Positions 38,998 through 48,036 of a DNA stretch of 64,000 nucleotides are shown here, piece after piece. The first letter of the stretch is position 1, and every line of letters starts with the position of its first letter. The position numbers and the translations under genes were made by a program. Origin of the DNA: Methylocaldum marinum (lineage in GTDB: Bacteria; Pseudomonadota; Gammaproteobacteria; Methylococcales; Methylococcaceae); the NCBI RefSeq assembly GCF_003584645.1, contig NZ_AP017928.1, forward strand, positions 3,386,395 through 3,450,394. Direction: 5' to 3'. The notes under the pieces were generated by a model that worked only from the letters and a program-made list of their open reading frames with translations, searched no databases and was not told the origin of the DNA.

Positions 38998-40728
38998 ATG
39001 AACCGATCCTTTTGCGCTGCCGCCGCTGCAAAGCGCCGGCCACTCGCCCTTTTTGCCCTTTTGATGGGTTTTGCCTGTTCCGCCGCCGCCCAGACCGCGC
39101 CGCCGGTAGCGCCCCCCTTCCGCGCCGGTGATGCGGTGAAGGAAACCCAGCCCCCGCGTCCTCCCACACCGCGCCAAGCGCCGGAACCGGAGATCATCCA
39201 GCAGGAAGCGCGTCCGCTGACCCTACCCAAGGGCGCAACGCTGATGGTGCGGGAATTCCGGCTAGAAGGCGCGGAGTTCATCCCCGAAATCGAGCTGCAG
39301 GCGGAACTGGCCCCCTACAAGGGACGCGAACTCAGCTTGGCCGAGATTCAGGAGGCGGCCGCCAAGCTGACCGCCCTGTACCGCAGCCGCGGCTTCCTGG
39401 TGGCGCGGGCCTATGTGCCCAAGCAGGACGCCACCTCGGGCGTGCTGACCATCCTCATCATCGTCGGCAAGTACGGCAAGGTCTCGCTCAACAACCAGTC
39501 GCTGGTGAAGGATAGCTTTCTGCTCGGCACCTTCGCTTCCCTGAACGGGGAAAACGCGGTGTCGCGGGACGACCTGGAACGCGCCATGCTGCTCGTCGAT
39601 GACATGCCCGGCGCGGCCATGCCCAAGCTCACCATCGGGCGGGGCGAAGCCCGCGGCACCTCGGATTTCGCCATCGATGTGCCCAGAGGCCCGCGGATAC
39701 AGGGTTATCTACTGGGCGACAACCTGGGCTCGCGCTTTACCGGGGAATACCGGCTGAGCGGCGGGGCATCCGTAAATTCGCTGCTCGGCTACGCCGATCA
39801 ACTGACCCTCCGCGGGATGGTCACCGACGGCACGGGGATTGGGAACGTCGGCCTGGCCTACAGCTTTCCGCTCCTGAGCAACGGCCTCCGCGCGAATATC
39901 GGCGCGTCGGCGACGACCTACGAACTGGGCTCCACCTATGCCGACCTGGATGCGACGGGCGAGGCTTACTACTTCGACGCGGCGGTGAGCTATCCGCTGC
40001 TGCGAACCCGCGAACAGAGCGTTTATCTCTCCATGAGGTGGGCGAAGAAGCTGCTGCGCGACCGCATCGGCGCTTTCAACAGCGCGGTTTCCCGAGAGGC
40101 GGACGCCGGCACGGTGAGCGCACGCTACGAGCGCTGGGGTTCCCTGTTCGGGATGGGCCTCTACAGCAATCTGACGGGAGGCTTCACCTACGGCAATCTC
40201 AGCTTCAAGGACCCGGAGCAGGAAGCGCTCAACGAAGCCAGCATCAACACCGCCGGGGACTACGCGCGGCTCAATATCGATTGGTCCGGCATGCTCGCCC
40301 TGGCACCATCCTGGACCCTGTACGCCAACGTGAGCCTGCAGAAGGCGCTGTTGGACAAGAATCTCGACGCGGTCGAGCAGATGAATCTGACGTGCGCCAA
40401 CTGTGGCGGCGTGAAGGTCTACCGCGAGACGGTGACCGGCGACAACGGCTACATGATCGGCACCGAACTGCGCTACAGCTTGCCGGAATGGGTCGGCATC
40501 CGGCATGCGGTAGGCCTGCTCGCCGACACCGGTGCGGTGTACCTGGAACATGGCGACTATGCGCTGTATAGCAACGTCCATCTATCCGACATCGGCGTGG
40601 CCTATTACGCGGGCTGGGGGCCGTTCAATACCATGCTCCAGCTTGTGCATAGAATCGGGCCGCGCGACCACGCCGTGGCGGAGGCCGAAGATTTCCGCGT
40701 GCGGGCGCAGATCGGCGTGACCTTCTGA
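38998..40728 (+). CDS. ShlB/FhaC-family translocator (second TpsB)
   Basis: I start at the ATG at 38998 because it opens directly into a signal peptide (MNRSFCAAAAAKRRPLALFA..., cleaved after SAAAQ). An in-frame ATG at 38914, only 9 bases after tpsA, is the alternative. The 576-residue product has a Pro-rich linker (about 35-60) that should plug or span the periplasm. A POTRA domain follows (LMVREFRLEGAEFIPEIELQ to about residue 140). The ShlB-type barrel ends RVRAQIGVTF with a terminal Phe. 'CANCGG' near residue 465 may be a disulfide-bonded extracellular loop. It should export the adjacent exoprotein. A TonB-like gene follows 104 bases downstream. Confidence 0.92.
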   Translation: MNRSFCAAAAAKRRPLALFALLMGFACSAAAQTAPPVAPPFRAGDAVKETQPPRPPTPRQAPEPEIIQQEARPLTLPKGATLMVREFRLEGAEFIPEIELQAELAPYKGRELSLAEIQEAAAKLTALYRSRGFLVARAYVPKQDATSGVLTILIIVGKYGKVSLNNQSLVKDSFLLGTFASLNGENAVSRDDLERAMLLVDDMPGAAMPKLTIGRGEARGTSDFAIDVPRGPRIQGYLLGDNLGSRFTGEYRLSGGASVNSLLGYADQLTLRGMVTDGTGIGNVGLAYSFPLLSNGLRANIGASATTYELGSTYADLDATGEAYYFDAAVSYPLLRTREQSVYLSMRWAKKLLRDRIGAFNSAVSREADAGTVSARYERWGSLFGMGLYSNLTGGFTYGNLSFKDPEQEALNEASINTAGDYARLNIDWSGMLALAPSWTLYANVSLQKALLDKNLDAVEQMNLTCANCGGVKVYRETVTGDNGYMIGTELRYSLPEWVGIRHAVGLLADTGAVYLEHGDYALYSNVHLSDIGVAYYAGWGPFNTMLQLVHRIGPRDHAVAEAEDFRVRAQIGVTF

Positions 40729-40832
40729 ACTCGCATAAACGGCTTCGGTATGCACCGCGTGCTGAATAAAGAAGCCATGACGGCGTCGGCTCAGGGAGCT
40801 CCTGCGCCATAGGCGAGAGTCGGGGTGCGCAC

Positions 40833-41633
40833 ATGATGCCTCACAGTCAAAGTCCCGGGGGTAGCCTGCCGGCATCCGATTTCGGCACTGGCCTGACTCT
40901 TTTTTGCTGGGCCTTGTCCTTCGCGCTGCATGCGGTGGCGGCGTTAAGCCTGTGGCACACGAACCCCGGCAAGCCGCCGCCAAAGCGTGAACAACTGCTT
41001 GTGGTGCAGGTCGTCGGCCTGGTCAGCACTCGCCAGGTCGAACAGAAGCAAAAGGGCGACGACAGCGAACGCATCGCCCAGACGCCGGCCACGCCGCCGC
41101 CACAGGCAGCGGTGAAGAAAACGGAAAAAAAAGCCGTGACGCCGGTGCGTAAAGCGCCGGCTCCCGTGAAAGTGAAAGAGCAGCCGAAGAAGAAAAACGA
41201 GCCTAAGCCGGAACCGGAACGACAGGCGGAACCGCCGCCGGAACAACCGACAGCGAGCGCCGCGCCGCCCGCGAGCGAACAGACGACGTCCAGGGGGGCG
41301 GACACGCAGCAGGTACAGCAAGCCTTGAAGCCGCAGGAATCGGAAGCGACGCTCATCCGCAAGTACCTCGCCGGTCTTAAACGGGAGATCCAGAACCATC
41401 TGGAGTATCCGCGGGAAGCACGCGACGCCGGTTACGTAGGCTCACCGGTGATCCGCTTTACCCTTACCGAGAGCGGCGACATCCTGCCGGGCTCTCTGTC
41501 CGTCCATAAGAGCAGCGGTTCGGCCCTGCTCGATGCAAAGGCGCTGCAAGCGGCACGGGACGCTGCTCCGATGGCGAAGCCGCCGCGGCAGATGGCGGTG
41601 ACGATCACGGTGTTATTCACCCAGGATGGGTGA
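40833..41633 (+). CDS. TonB-like energy transducer downstream of the second TPS pair
   Basis: The 266-residue protein has one N-terminal transmembrane helix (about residues 20-40, FCWALSFALHAVAALSLW). A long periplasmic region of Lys-Pro and Glu-Pro repeats follows (about 90-160). A C-terminal TonB domain fills about 175-266, with YPREARDAGYVGSPVIRFTL and the ALQAARDAAPMAKPPRQM region. It lies 104 bases after the tpsB stop on the same strand. No exbB or exbD accompanies it, so it would need the channel of another system, possibly the one at 6426-8648. Role in TPS function is inference from position. Confidence 0.85.
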   Translation: MMPHSQSPGGSLPASDFGTGLTLFCWALSFALHAVAALSLWHTNPGKPPPKREQLLVVQVVGLVSTRQVEQKQKGDDSERIAQTPATPPPQAAVKKTEKKAVTPVRKAPAPVKVKEQPKKKNEPKPEPERQAEPPPEQPTASAAPPASEQTTSRGADTQQVQQALKPQESEATLIRKYLAGLKREIQNHLEYPREARDAGYVGSPVIRFTLTESGDILPGSLSVHKSSGSALLDAKALQAARDAAPMAKPPRQMAVTITVLFTQDG

Positions 41634-41649
41634 CCGGGCCATCTGACAC

Positions 41650-41831
41650 TTCGACGGCGGCATCTGGTCGCTGTTCGACGCCCCCAATCCGGCCTACGAC
41701 GACCTCTATACCAAGCTCACCGGCACCGCGTGGTTAGCCGGTGCCCCCGGGCGGGCGCATGGCTCTTCGCCGGCAGCCCTGCGGCGATGATCGGCTCTGC
41801 GCGACAAAAGAACCGACCGGTTTCGGCATGA
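41650..41831 (+). pseudogene. frameshifted remnant of a VPLPA-tailed protein
   Basis: One frame reads FDGGIWSLFDAPNPAYDDLY from 41650. In another frame, 41757-41831 reads AWLFAGSPAAMIGSARQKNR then PVSA and a stop. This closely matches the end of the 641-residue VPLPA protein (AWLFASSIAALVGLARRKDG PASA). The first part also echoes its FDGKTWDKY region. The two parts are out of frame and the 5' end is missing, so this is the decayed 3' end of a paralogue located just upstream of its intact relative. Confidence 0.65.
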
Positions 41832-42540
41832 GGACGGCCACCCCGGCTATACGGGCACCCGCGGTCCTCTATCCGGATCGCGATACTCCCCGTTGAGATC
41901 CTTGGGCGGAAAGATTGAAGAGGCGATCTCGAACAAAGGCGTAGGTCAGCGATCCTTTGCCGACGAAATCCGTACAGTCGCTTCCCTCAAACCTTCTAAG
42001 CGGCCCTCGGAAAGCAGCGATCGCCGCAGCAAGAGTCGTCATAAATATCGTTTTTGCCATAAGCCCCCCCTTCAGGTCAGTCGGTTCCAGGAAATCGCTC
42101 AGCCTCCCTTGAGGCGAAAGGCCAACGCTATATATGTCAATAGCCAGCGTTAATCGAGATCTCCGAAACATTTTGTTCCTCCTGAATAACAAGGCATTCA
42201 GTAGATAGCCTAACCGTCTGCATATTCAATACGATCAGGACGGGTGCCCGGTCGCCGCATACCGGTTCGACGGCTATCCATCGAAACGGAAAATCGTTCG
42301 CACCCGCTCTCTTTTCCGAGAAACGATGTATTCCCGGTATGACACATTGACGATATGTATTTACCTAAATACCGTATATGAAACTTTTTCCGACTTTTTG
42401 GCGCACGGCACGGAAGACGGTGTGCGAATTATGAGCGCCTCCCCGAGCCTGAGAAACGGTTCGTTTGTTCTCGTTTCCCAGGCGGGGACGCCGCCCGGAC
42501 GCGATCAAGCCGGCATACCCGTAATAACAAAGAGATATCC
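41832..42540. other. gap upstream of the T5SS/PEP-CTERM-repeat protein
   Basis: No gene is seen. A diverged unit of the REP-like family lies at 41941-41964 (GTAGGTCAGCGATCCTTTGCCGAC, with two differences from the consensus, given here by position). AT-rich stretches at 42120-42160 and 42350-42390 may contain promoters for the gene at 42541. Confidence 0.4.
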
Positions 42541-44466
42541 ATGAAGAAGAACAAGAACCCTCAGCAGCCTTCCTCAGTGCGCAACCGCCGGGAGACACCG
42601 GCGCGGCCCGCCGAACCGATCCATCCGGTGTTGCTCGCGGCAGCGCTGGCAGGTCTCTGGGCAGGGCCCGCACAGGCGGCGTTTACCATCACCGGAGACG
42701 TCAGCTCTCCGAGCGGCGGTGCTGACCCAGCGAACTGGGGTGCCGGCACCATAGGCTTCGTCGGCAATACGTCCGACGGCACGCTGACCGTCGATGGCGG
42801 AAGCGCGGGCACGGCAATGAGCCTCAGGGTCGGCCGGAACCCGGGCGTGACGGGTACTCTCACCGTGGACGGCGCCGGTTCGTCGTGGACCGGCAACTTA
42901 CTCGTCGGCGGCGACTTGGGCGGCGGCGGCACCGGCAACGGCGGTACCGGAATCGTCAATCTCACCAACGGCGGAACTATCAGCTCCGGGACGGTCACGT
43001 TCGGCGCCTACCCCAACGCCACCGGTATCCTCAACATCAACACCGGCGGGCACTTTATCGGCGGCTTTTTCCTCGGCGGCGGCAGCACGGGAGGCAGCAC
43101 CGGCATCGCAACCGTGGACGGCGTCGGCTCATCGATCATGGGAACCAATTTTTCAACGGTCGGAAGCTCCGGATATGGACACCTGAAGCTCATCAACGGC
43201 GGAAGCATGACCAATAAAGGGGGCACCATCGGCGGCCTGCCCGGCTCGATCGGCATCGTCTCGGTAGACGGTATCGGCTCGCAATGGACGGCAACGACGG
43301 ATTCCACCAGCGGCATAATCGTTGGCGCCAGAGGGGAGGGCCGCTTGGAAATCACCAACGGCGGCTCCGTCAGCACCACCACGGGCAGAACCGGCCGGCT
43401 CGCCGCATCCGCCGGCCGCGTCATCGTGGACGGGCAAGGCTCCGAGTGGTCGATAGGCACTGGCGGTTTGTTCGTCGGCGGAAATAACCCGACCACGACC
43501 GGCGTCACCAGCAACAGCCTCATCACCGTGACCGATGGCGCCGCCTTGTCCGTTCAAGCCGATGCTTTACTGGGCGTCAGTGCCGGAGCCGTGGGCGCCT
43601 TGATGGTCGCCGGGGCCGGCTCGGCCATGACGAGTACCGGAACTCTCGCGATCGGTTCGGCCGGCGAAGGCCACGCCAGCGTCACGGATGGCGGCACGGT
43701 CACCGCTTCTTCGCTTGCCATCAATAACGCATCGCTGTTGACCACGGACCTCGGCAGTTCCGTCGCGGTCGGCGGCGGCGCCGGCACGATCACCAACGAC
43801 GGCACCATCCGGATCGCCGCCGGCGCTGCGGCGAGCAGCGGGAGCTATACGCCGATCGCCGCCGGCACCTGGGCCGGAACAGGCAGCGTACAAGCTCTGG
43901 GCGGCGTGTACGACCCGGCCAACCATGCGGTGACCGTCTCGACCGCCGCAACCGGCACGGCCGGGGTAGCAACCACGATCGATCTGTCGGCTACGCAGCG
44001 GCTGCTGATCACTGATCCCGACACCGGCCAAGCCGTCGGCGCCGGCTTTCAAGCGACCGACACGCCTAGCACTACCGGTTTGACCGCCTCGCTCATGGAC
44101 GGCAGCCAGGTCAGCTCGCTGAAAAACCTGCTCGACCCCGGCAAGACGGTCCTGAGCGCCTGGGACTTTTCCGCTACCGGCCATGCGCCGGGCGATCCGG
44201 TCTATCTGTCGTTCGGGGTCGGCGCGGGTCAGCGGTTTCTCGACCTCGCGATCTGGCATTTCGACGGCAAAACCTGGGACAAGTATCTGAACACGGACCT
44301 GGCCTACGCGAACGGCTTTGCCAGCTTCGTCGCGACCGGCTTGAGTGCGTACGCGGTGAGCGGGGCTGCGCCGGTGCCCGTGCCGGCGGCGGCCTGGCTT
44401 TTCGCCAGCAGTATTGCGGCTCTGGTCGGCCTTGCGCGGCGAAAGGACGGTCCGGCTTCGGCATGA
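42541..44466 (+). CDS. surface protein of T5SS/PEP-CTERM-associated repeats with VPLPA-type tail
   Basis: The 641-residue product has a signal peptide ending AQA (about residue 45). The body (about 50-430) is built of short beta-helical repeats of the type 'GTLTVDGAGSSWTGNLLVGG' and 'GIVNLTNGGTISSGTVTFGA', the pattern described as T5SS/PEP-CTERM-associated repeat. Residues about 520-610 form a different domain (VYLSFGVGAGQRFLDLAIWH) and precede the tail VPVPAAAWLFASSIAALVGL plus ARRK. It combines an autotransporter-like passenger with an exosortase-type sorting signal, so it is probably surface-displayed without an autotransporter barrel. A decayed relative of its 3' end lies 700 bases upstream. 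Confidence 0.88.
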   Translation: MKKNKNPQQPSSVRNRRETPARPAEPIHPVLLAAALAGLWAGPAQAAFTITGDVSSPSGGADPANWGAGTIGFVGNTSDGTLTVDGGSAGTAMSLRVGRNPGVTGTLTVDGAGSSWTGNLLVGGDLGGGGTGNGGTGIVNLTNGGTISSGTVTFGAYPNATGILNINTGGHFIGGFFLGGGSTGGSTGIATVDGVGSSIMGTNFSTVGSSGYGHLKLINGGSMTNKGGTIGGLPGSIGIVSVDGIGSQWTATTDSTSGIIVGARGEGRLEITNGGSVSTTTGRTGRLAASAGRVIVDGQGSEWSIGTGGLFVGGNNPTTTGVTSNSLITVTDGAALSVQADALLGVSAGAVGALMVAGAGSAMTSTGTLAIGSAGEGHASVTDGGTVTASSLAINNASLLTTDLGSSVAVGGGAGTITNDGTIRIAAGAAASSGSYTPIAAGTWAGTGSVQALGGVYDPANHAVTVSTAATGTAGVATTIDLSATQRLLITDPDTGQAVGAGFQATDTPSTTGLTASLMDGSQVSSLKNLLDPGKTVLSAWDFSATGHAPGDPVYLSFGVGAGQRFLDLAIWHFDGKTWDKYLNTDLAYANGFASFVATGLSAYAVSGAAPVPVPAAAWLFASSIAALVGLARRKDGPASA

Positions 44467-44693
44467 GCGGGAACCACGCCGTATAAAACCGCCGAATCTC
44501 GTGATGAGCATCCCGGCCGCCGGCGGCTCGCGGCTCGCGACCCGCGGTCCGGATCGTACTGCTCATTGGAACCGGAGCGGCCTCGGGCGGAAAAAAGGAG
44601 GTAATAAGGCGCATCGGAACGCGAACTCTAACGATGCGGTTCCTTCGTCACCGCATCCTACACTTCGTTCACCACAAGCTACGACAGTGGATT

Positions 44694-44777
44694 GAGCTGA
44701 AGCGAGAGCGCGTAGTGTTATTCCAACACGATGCTTCGAGAACGGCTTGATCATCCTAGAGATAAGGGGGCTCGCGA
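44694..44777. repeat. short dispersed repeat (copy without insertion)
   Basis: This sequence runs AGCTGAAGCGAGAGCGCGTAG, then through GATGCTTCGAGAACGGCTT to CTAGAGATAAGGGGGCTCGC. It matches 51262-51452 in the same orientation, except that the latter carries an 82-bp element between the two halves. It ends directly at a REP-like unit. No coding capacity. Confidence 0.75.
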
Positions 44778-44801
44778 GTAGGTCGGCAATCCTTTGCCGA
44801 C
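44778..44801. repeat. REP-like palindromic unit
   Basis: A complete unit of the family containing GTCGGCAATCCTTTGCCGAC. It marks the truncation point of the neighbouring DUF1111 pseudogene. Confidence 0.85.
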
Positions 44802-45167
44802 GCCGCTGTCGGGCCAAGGGTTCTCCCGAGCGCTTTCACCCGATCCCGCGCGACGGCGGCTTCGCCGCCGTGCCATAACACAGCTTCCAGGATGCTGCGG
44901 GCGCGGCCGTCGTGGAGAAAGGTGGTGTGTTCGGCGATGCTCGCCGCCAGACCGATGCCCCACAAAGGCGGCGTGCGCCATTCGCCGGGCCCCGCCAGAG
45001 CTGAGATCGCTCAAGCCGATCTTGGGTTTTCGGAGAAAAACGGTCTCGCCGTCGGCCAGCGTGACGAGAAACTCCGCGTACTCGATAGAAGCCCTGCCCT
45101 CCTCCGCCACGCCGGGAATGCCGTGGTTTTGCAGTTGATCGCCCTGCCTTACATGCAAGATAAGCAC
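44802..45167 (-). pseudogene. decayed DUF1111 di-haem oxidoreductase fragment
   Basis: The minus strand encodes the C-terminal third of a DUF1111-type di-haem oxidoreductase (putative thiol oxidoreductase family). The first part, in one frame, reads SIEYAEFLVTLADGETVFLR then KPKIGLSDL. A frameshift at about 44985-45005 leads to the second part, GEWRTPPLWGIGLAASIAEH and TTFLHDGRARSILEAVLWHG, which is the family's conserved C-terminal region. The N-terminal haem domains are missing, and the 3' end runs into a REP-like unit. It is a nonfunctional relic. A family member may once have accompanied the surface redox proteins of this region. Confidence 0.75.
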
Positions 45168-45519
45168 ATCAACATCAGCGAGTTATAAGAAACATGAGAC
45201 AGTAACATCAAGAGAACGCAACCCTCACCTGGCCGAAACTCACGTTGAATGACGTTTGACTTTGGAAAAAAAGGACGTTTATGCTTCCGAAGCACACGTT
45301 GCCCCAACCATCCACAATCCGACTCGGAAAATTCAACTGACACTGGATTGTCCGCACGTGGCGGCGAATTCGCCCAGTCTTAAAAATTGACGCCTAACTT
45401 ACCTCTTTGAAGCTTGAAGCGGATTCGAAGTGCAAACCCGCCAGGCGGCCTTGACCACCAGGGCAATCGGGATGGCAATCTTTTAGTTTCTGATCTTCCG
45501 CTTTGAATCGGAGTGAGAC
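45168..45519. other. gap upstream of the signalling cluster
   Basis: No gene is seen in these 352 bases. The sequence includes AT-rich segments (45175-45215, 45240-45290) that could hold the promoter of the Hpt gene at 45520. No hairpin with a T run is evident. Confidence 0.35.
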
Positions 45520-46206
45520 ATGAGCAGCCAAACCGGTGTATTCCGGCGATCCGACCGTGATTTTCCCGAGCCGTCGGCCGCCGCCTTCTCCTTGCCGGGC
45601 GTCGACACCGGGCCGGCATTAGCGCGTCTGGGAGTAGACCATGAGTCCTACCTGGAACTGTTGCACGCCTTCGTCGATAGTCACCGGGGAACGCCGGCAC
45701 GGGTCCGACAACTCGGCTGCAGCGGGGATGTGACGGTGTTGCGCTTGCTGGCGCATACGCTGAAGGGAGATGCCGCCAGCCTCGGTATTACCGCGGTTCG
45801 TCTCGCAGCCGGTCGCCTCGAAACAGCGATCCGGGATCGGGCCATCGAAGACTTCGAAGACTTCGAACCGCTGGCACTCGCCCTGGGGGCCGCTGTCGCA
45901 ACATGCATACGGGAACTGGATGCTTGCCTTCCGGCTCCGGTAATTCCTCGGCCGGAATCGGACCTGGAACCCCAGTCACAGAGTATGTCCTCCATTTTCG
46001 CGCTCTTGGAGCGTCAATTGACCGAGCACAGCCTGGAAGCACACCATAGCCTGCGCCGATTGCTACAGCAGCTGCCCGGCCCGGAGTCGGAACAGGCGTT
46101 CGCACGAATACACAGGCTGGTGCAGCAGTTGCAATACGATCGTGCTTTGCAAGCCTTGCGGCAGGAAGCCGCCCGTCGCGGCTGGATTCGGGATCGCGCG
46201 ACATGA
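45520..46206 (+). CDS. Hpt-domain phosphotransfer protein
   Basis: The 228-residue product carries a histidine phosphotransfer domain at about residues 30-135. The phospho-accepting His79 sits in LAHTLKGDAASLGI, the canonical Hpt motif. The C-terminal part (about 150-228) is helical and Gln/Leu-rich without a known domain. There is no signal peptide. The last 4 bases overlap the start of the response regulator-GGDEF gene (ATGA), indicating translational coupling. It most likely relays phosphate from the hybrid kinase encoded at 48634 to the receiver domain next door. Confidence 0.88.
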   Translation: MSSQTGVFRRSDRDFPEPSAAAFSLPGVDTGPALARLGVDHESYLELLHAFVDSHRGTPARVRQLGCSGDVTVLRLLAHTLKGDAASLGITAVRLAAGRLETAIRDRAIEDFEDFEPLALALGAAVATCIRELDACLPAPVIPRPESDLEPQSQSMSSIFALLERQLTEHSLEAHHSLRRLLQQLPGPESEQAFARIHRLVQQLQYDRALQALRQEAARRGWIRDRAT

Positions 46207-47483
46207 ATTCACGACGGCCGACGTTATTGATCGTCGACGACTCGCCGACCGAAATACGGCTCTTGGGCCAAGTCCTCGGCAAAGACCACGATGTCCGCTT
46301 CGCGACATCCGGGGAAGAGGCGCTGACTCTGATCCGGCGCTGGCCGCCCGACCTGGTCCTGCTGGATCTGGTCATGCCGGAGATGAACGGTCATGAAGTG
46401 TGCAGAGGGCTTAAAGCCGACCCGGCTACCCGCCACATACCCATTATTTTCATCACGGGGGCCAGCGATGAGGATAATGAAGTACAAAGTCTTGAAGCGG
46501 GCGCGGCAGACTATATCAGCAAGCCGATCAACGTCCCGATACTCCGAACCCGCATCCGAAACCAGCTCCAGCTGCACCAAGCCCTGACGGAAATGCGTTT
46601 GGCCGCCAGTGTGTTTCACAACACCATGGAAGGAATCCTGGTTGCGAATCCCGAAAAAAACATCATCGACGTCAACGAAGCCTTCTGCCGGATGACCGGT
46701 TACGACCGCCGGGATCTTATCGGTAAAAACATCGGGATACTGTATTCCGACCGGCTCGAAGCCACTTTCTACAGCGACATGTGGAATACCGTACAGCGCC
46801 ACGGCCATTGGGCGGGAGAAATCTGGAGCCGGATAAAAAGCGGCGAGAGTCATCCGCAACTGCTCAACCTGTCGCGTGTTCAGGATGACGGAGGAGAAAC
46901 CAGCCACTTCGTCTTCATCTATTCCGACGTGCGCTTTCTCCTGGATCAGAGCAAGCGCTTGGAGCACCTGGCCTATTATGACGCATTAACCGATCTGCCC
47001 AATCGCCACCTGTTGATGGACCGGTTGCACCAGCTGGTCACGCAGGGACAGCGCTGCTGTACGCAAGGGGCCGTCGCGCTACTGGATCTGGACGGATTCA
47101 AACCCGTGAACGACCGCTTCGGCCATTATGCGGGCGATGCCGTACTGATCCAGATCGCGGAGCGGCTGAAAGGAATACTCAGGGCGAGCGATACCGCCGG
47201 ACGGCTGGGAGGTGACGAATTCGTGCTGATTTTGCCGGACCTGAACGCCGAAGCGGAAATCGAGAACTCGCTGACCAGAATTCTGCAAAGCATCGCCGAA
47301 CCGATAGCCCTACCCCGAGAGCAGGTCGTCGTAACCGGCAGTATCGGCGTAGCCTTCTACCCTCGGGACGGTCTCGATCCGGATCGGCTGGTACGGCGGG
47401 CGGACCGGGCGATGTATCGGGCGAAGGCGGCAGGCAGCAACTGCTTTCGGATTTACGATGCCGAATCGGATGGCGACATCTAG
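46203..47483 (+). CDS. response regulator with PAS and GGDEF domains (diguanylate cyclase)
   Basis: The 426-residue protein has a receiver domain (about 5-120; phospho-acceptor Asp55 in LVLLDLVMPEMNG, Lys in SKPIN). A PAS domain follows (about 130-250; MEGILVANPEKNIIDVNEAF). The GGDEF domain lies at about 260-420. The catalytic motif is intact at 336-340 (GRLGGDEFVLIL), and RASD five residues upstream matches the allosteric inhibitory I-site (RxxD). It should make cyclic di-GMP when phosphorylated and be restrained by product. It is translationally coupled to the Hpt gene and heads the FecR/OmpA/CHASE2 genes, so it is the probable output of the cluster. Confidence 0.93.
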   Translation: MNSRRPTLLIVDDSPTEIRLLGQVLGKDHDVRFATSGEEALTLIRRWPPDLVLLDLVMPEMNGHEVCRGLKADPATRHIPIIFITGASDEDNEVQSLEAGAADYISKPINVPILRTRIRNQLQLHQALTEMRLAASVFHNTMEGILVANPEKNIIDVNEAFCRMTGYDRRDLIGKNIGILYSDRLEATFYSDMWNTVQRHGHWAGEIWSRIKSGESHPQLLNLSRVQDDGGETSHFVFIYSDVRFLLDQSKRLEHLAYYDALTDLPNRHLLMDRLHQLVTQGQRCCTQGAVALLDLDGFKPVNDRFGHYAGDAVLIQIAERLKGILRASDTAGRLGGDEFVLILPDLNAEAEIENSLTRILQSIAEPIALPREQVVVTGSIGVAFYPRDGLDPDRLVRRADRAMYRAKAAGSNCFRIYDAESDGDI

Positions 47484-47561
47484 CCGGCCGCGGAAACGAC
47501 TGCGCCGGATCGCATGGATTTTTACATCGGGAGACCATCGTTGAAACAACGAGTTGGATTC

Positions 47562-48032
47562 ATGGGACTGAAAAAGAAAGGCAGCGGAAGTTTTCGATTT
47601 CCGCTTTGCGCATGGGCGTTGTTTGCAAGCCTGGCAGCCGATGCGGCGGCCATGGCACAAGAAGCGGTGGCCCGCCTGAAAACCGTCAGTGGCGAGGTCC
47701 ATGTATCCCGCGACAACAAGATTGCCCGCGTCCTTGCCGGGGCGCCCCTCTTCTCCGGCGACATCGTGATCACGGAAGGCGACGGTTCCGCTGGAATCAC
47801 CTTTACGGACGGAAGCCGAGTGAGCATGGGACCCGACTCCGAACTCCGGATCGATCGATATCGCTTCGCCCCCATCCAGCAGGACTATGCCTTTGATCTC
47901 TATTTGCGCAAAGGTTCAGCCGCGTTTTCCACCGGGAAATTCGGCAAGCTGGCTCCGGGGGCCGTGCAGATCAATACACCGCAGGCCGCCGTGGGAATTC
48001 GCGGCACCAAATTTCTGATCAAGGTGGAGTAG
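47562..48032 (+). CDS. exported FecR-domain protein
   Basis: The product of 156 residues (from the ATG at 47562; an in-frame ATG at 47514 would add 16 residues) has a signal peptide ending AMA. A FecR-type domain follows, with VSGEVHVSRDNKIARVLAGA, LFSGDIVITEGDGSAGITFT, DGSRVSMGPDSELRIDRYRF and 'TPQAAVGIRGTKFLIKVE' at the end. This is the standalone periplasmic version, not the anti-sigma FecR with an N-terminal cytoplasmic region. It is 4 bases upstream of the OmpA-like gene and probably senses or binds ligands or proteins in the periplasm for the CHASE2 kinase. Confidence 0.88.
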   Translation: MGLKKKGSGSFRFPLCAWALFASLAADAAAMAQEAVARLKTVSGEVHVSRDNKIARVLAGAPLFSGDIVITEGDGSAGITFTDGSRVSMGPDSELRIDRYRFAPIQQDYAFDLYLRKGSAAFSTGKFGKLAPGAVQINTPQAAVGIRGTKFLIKVE

Positions 48033-48036
48033 AAAA

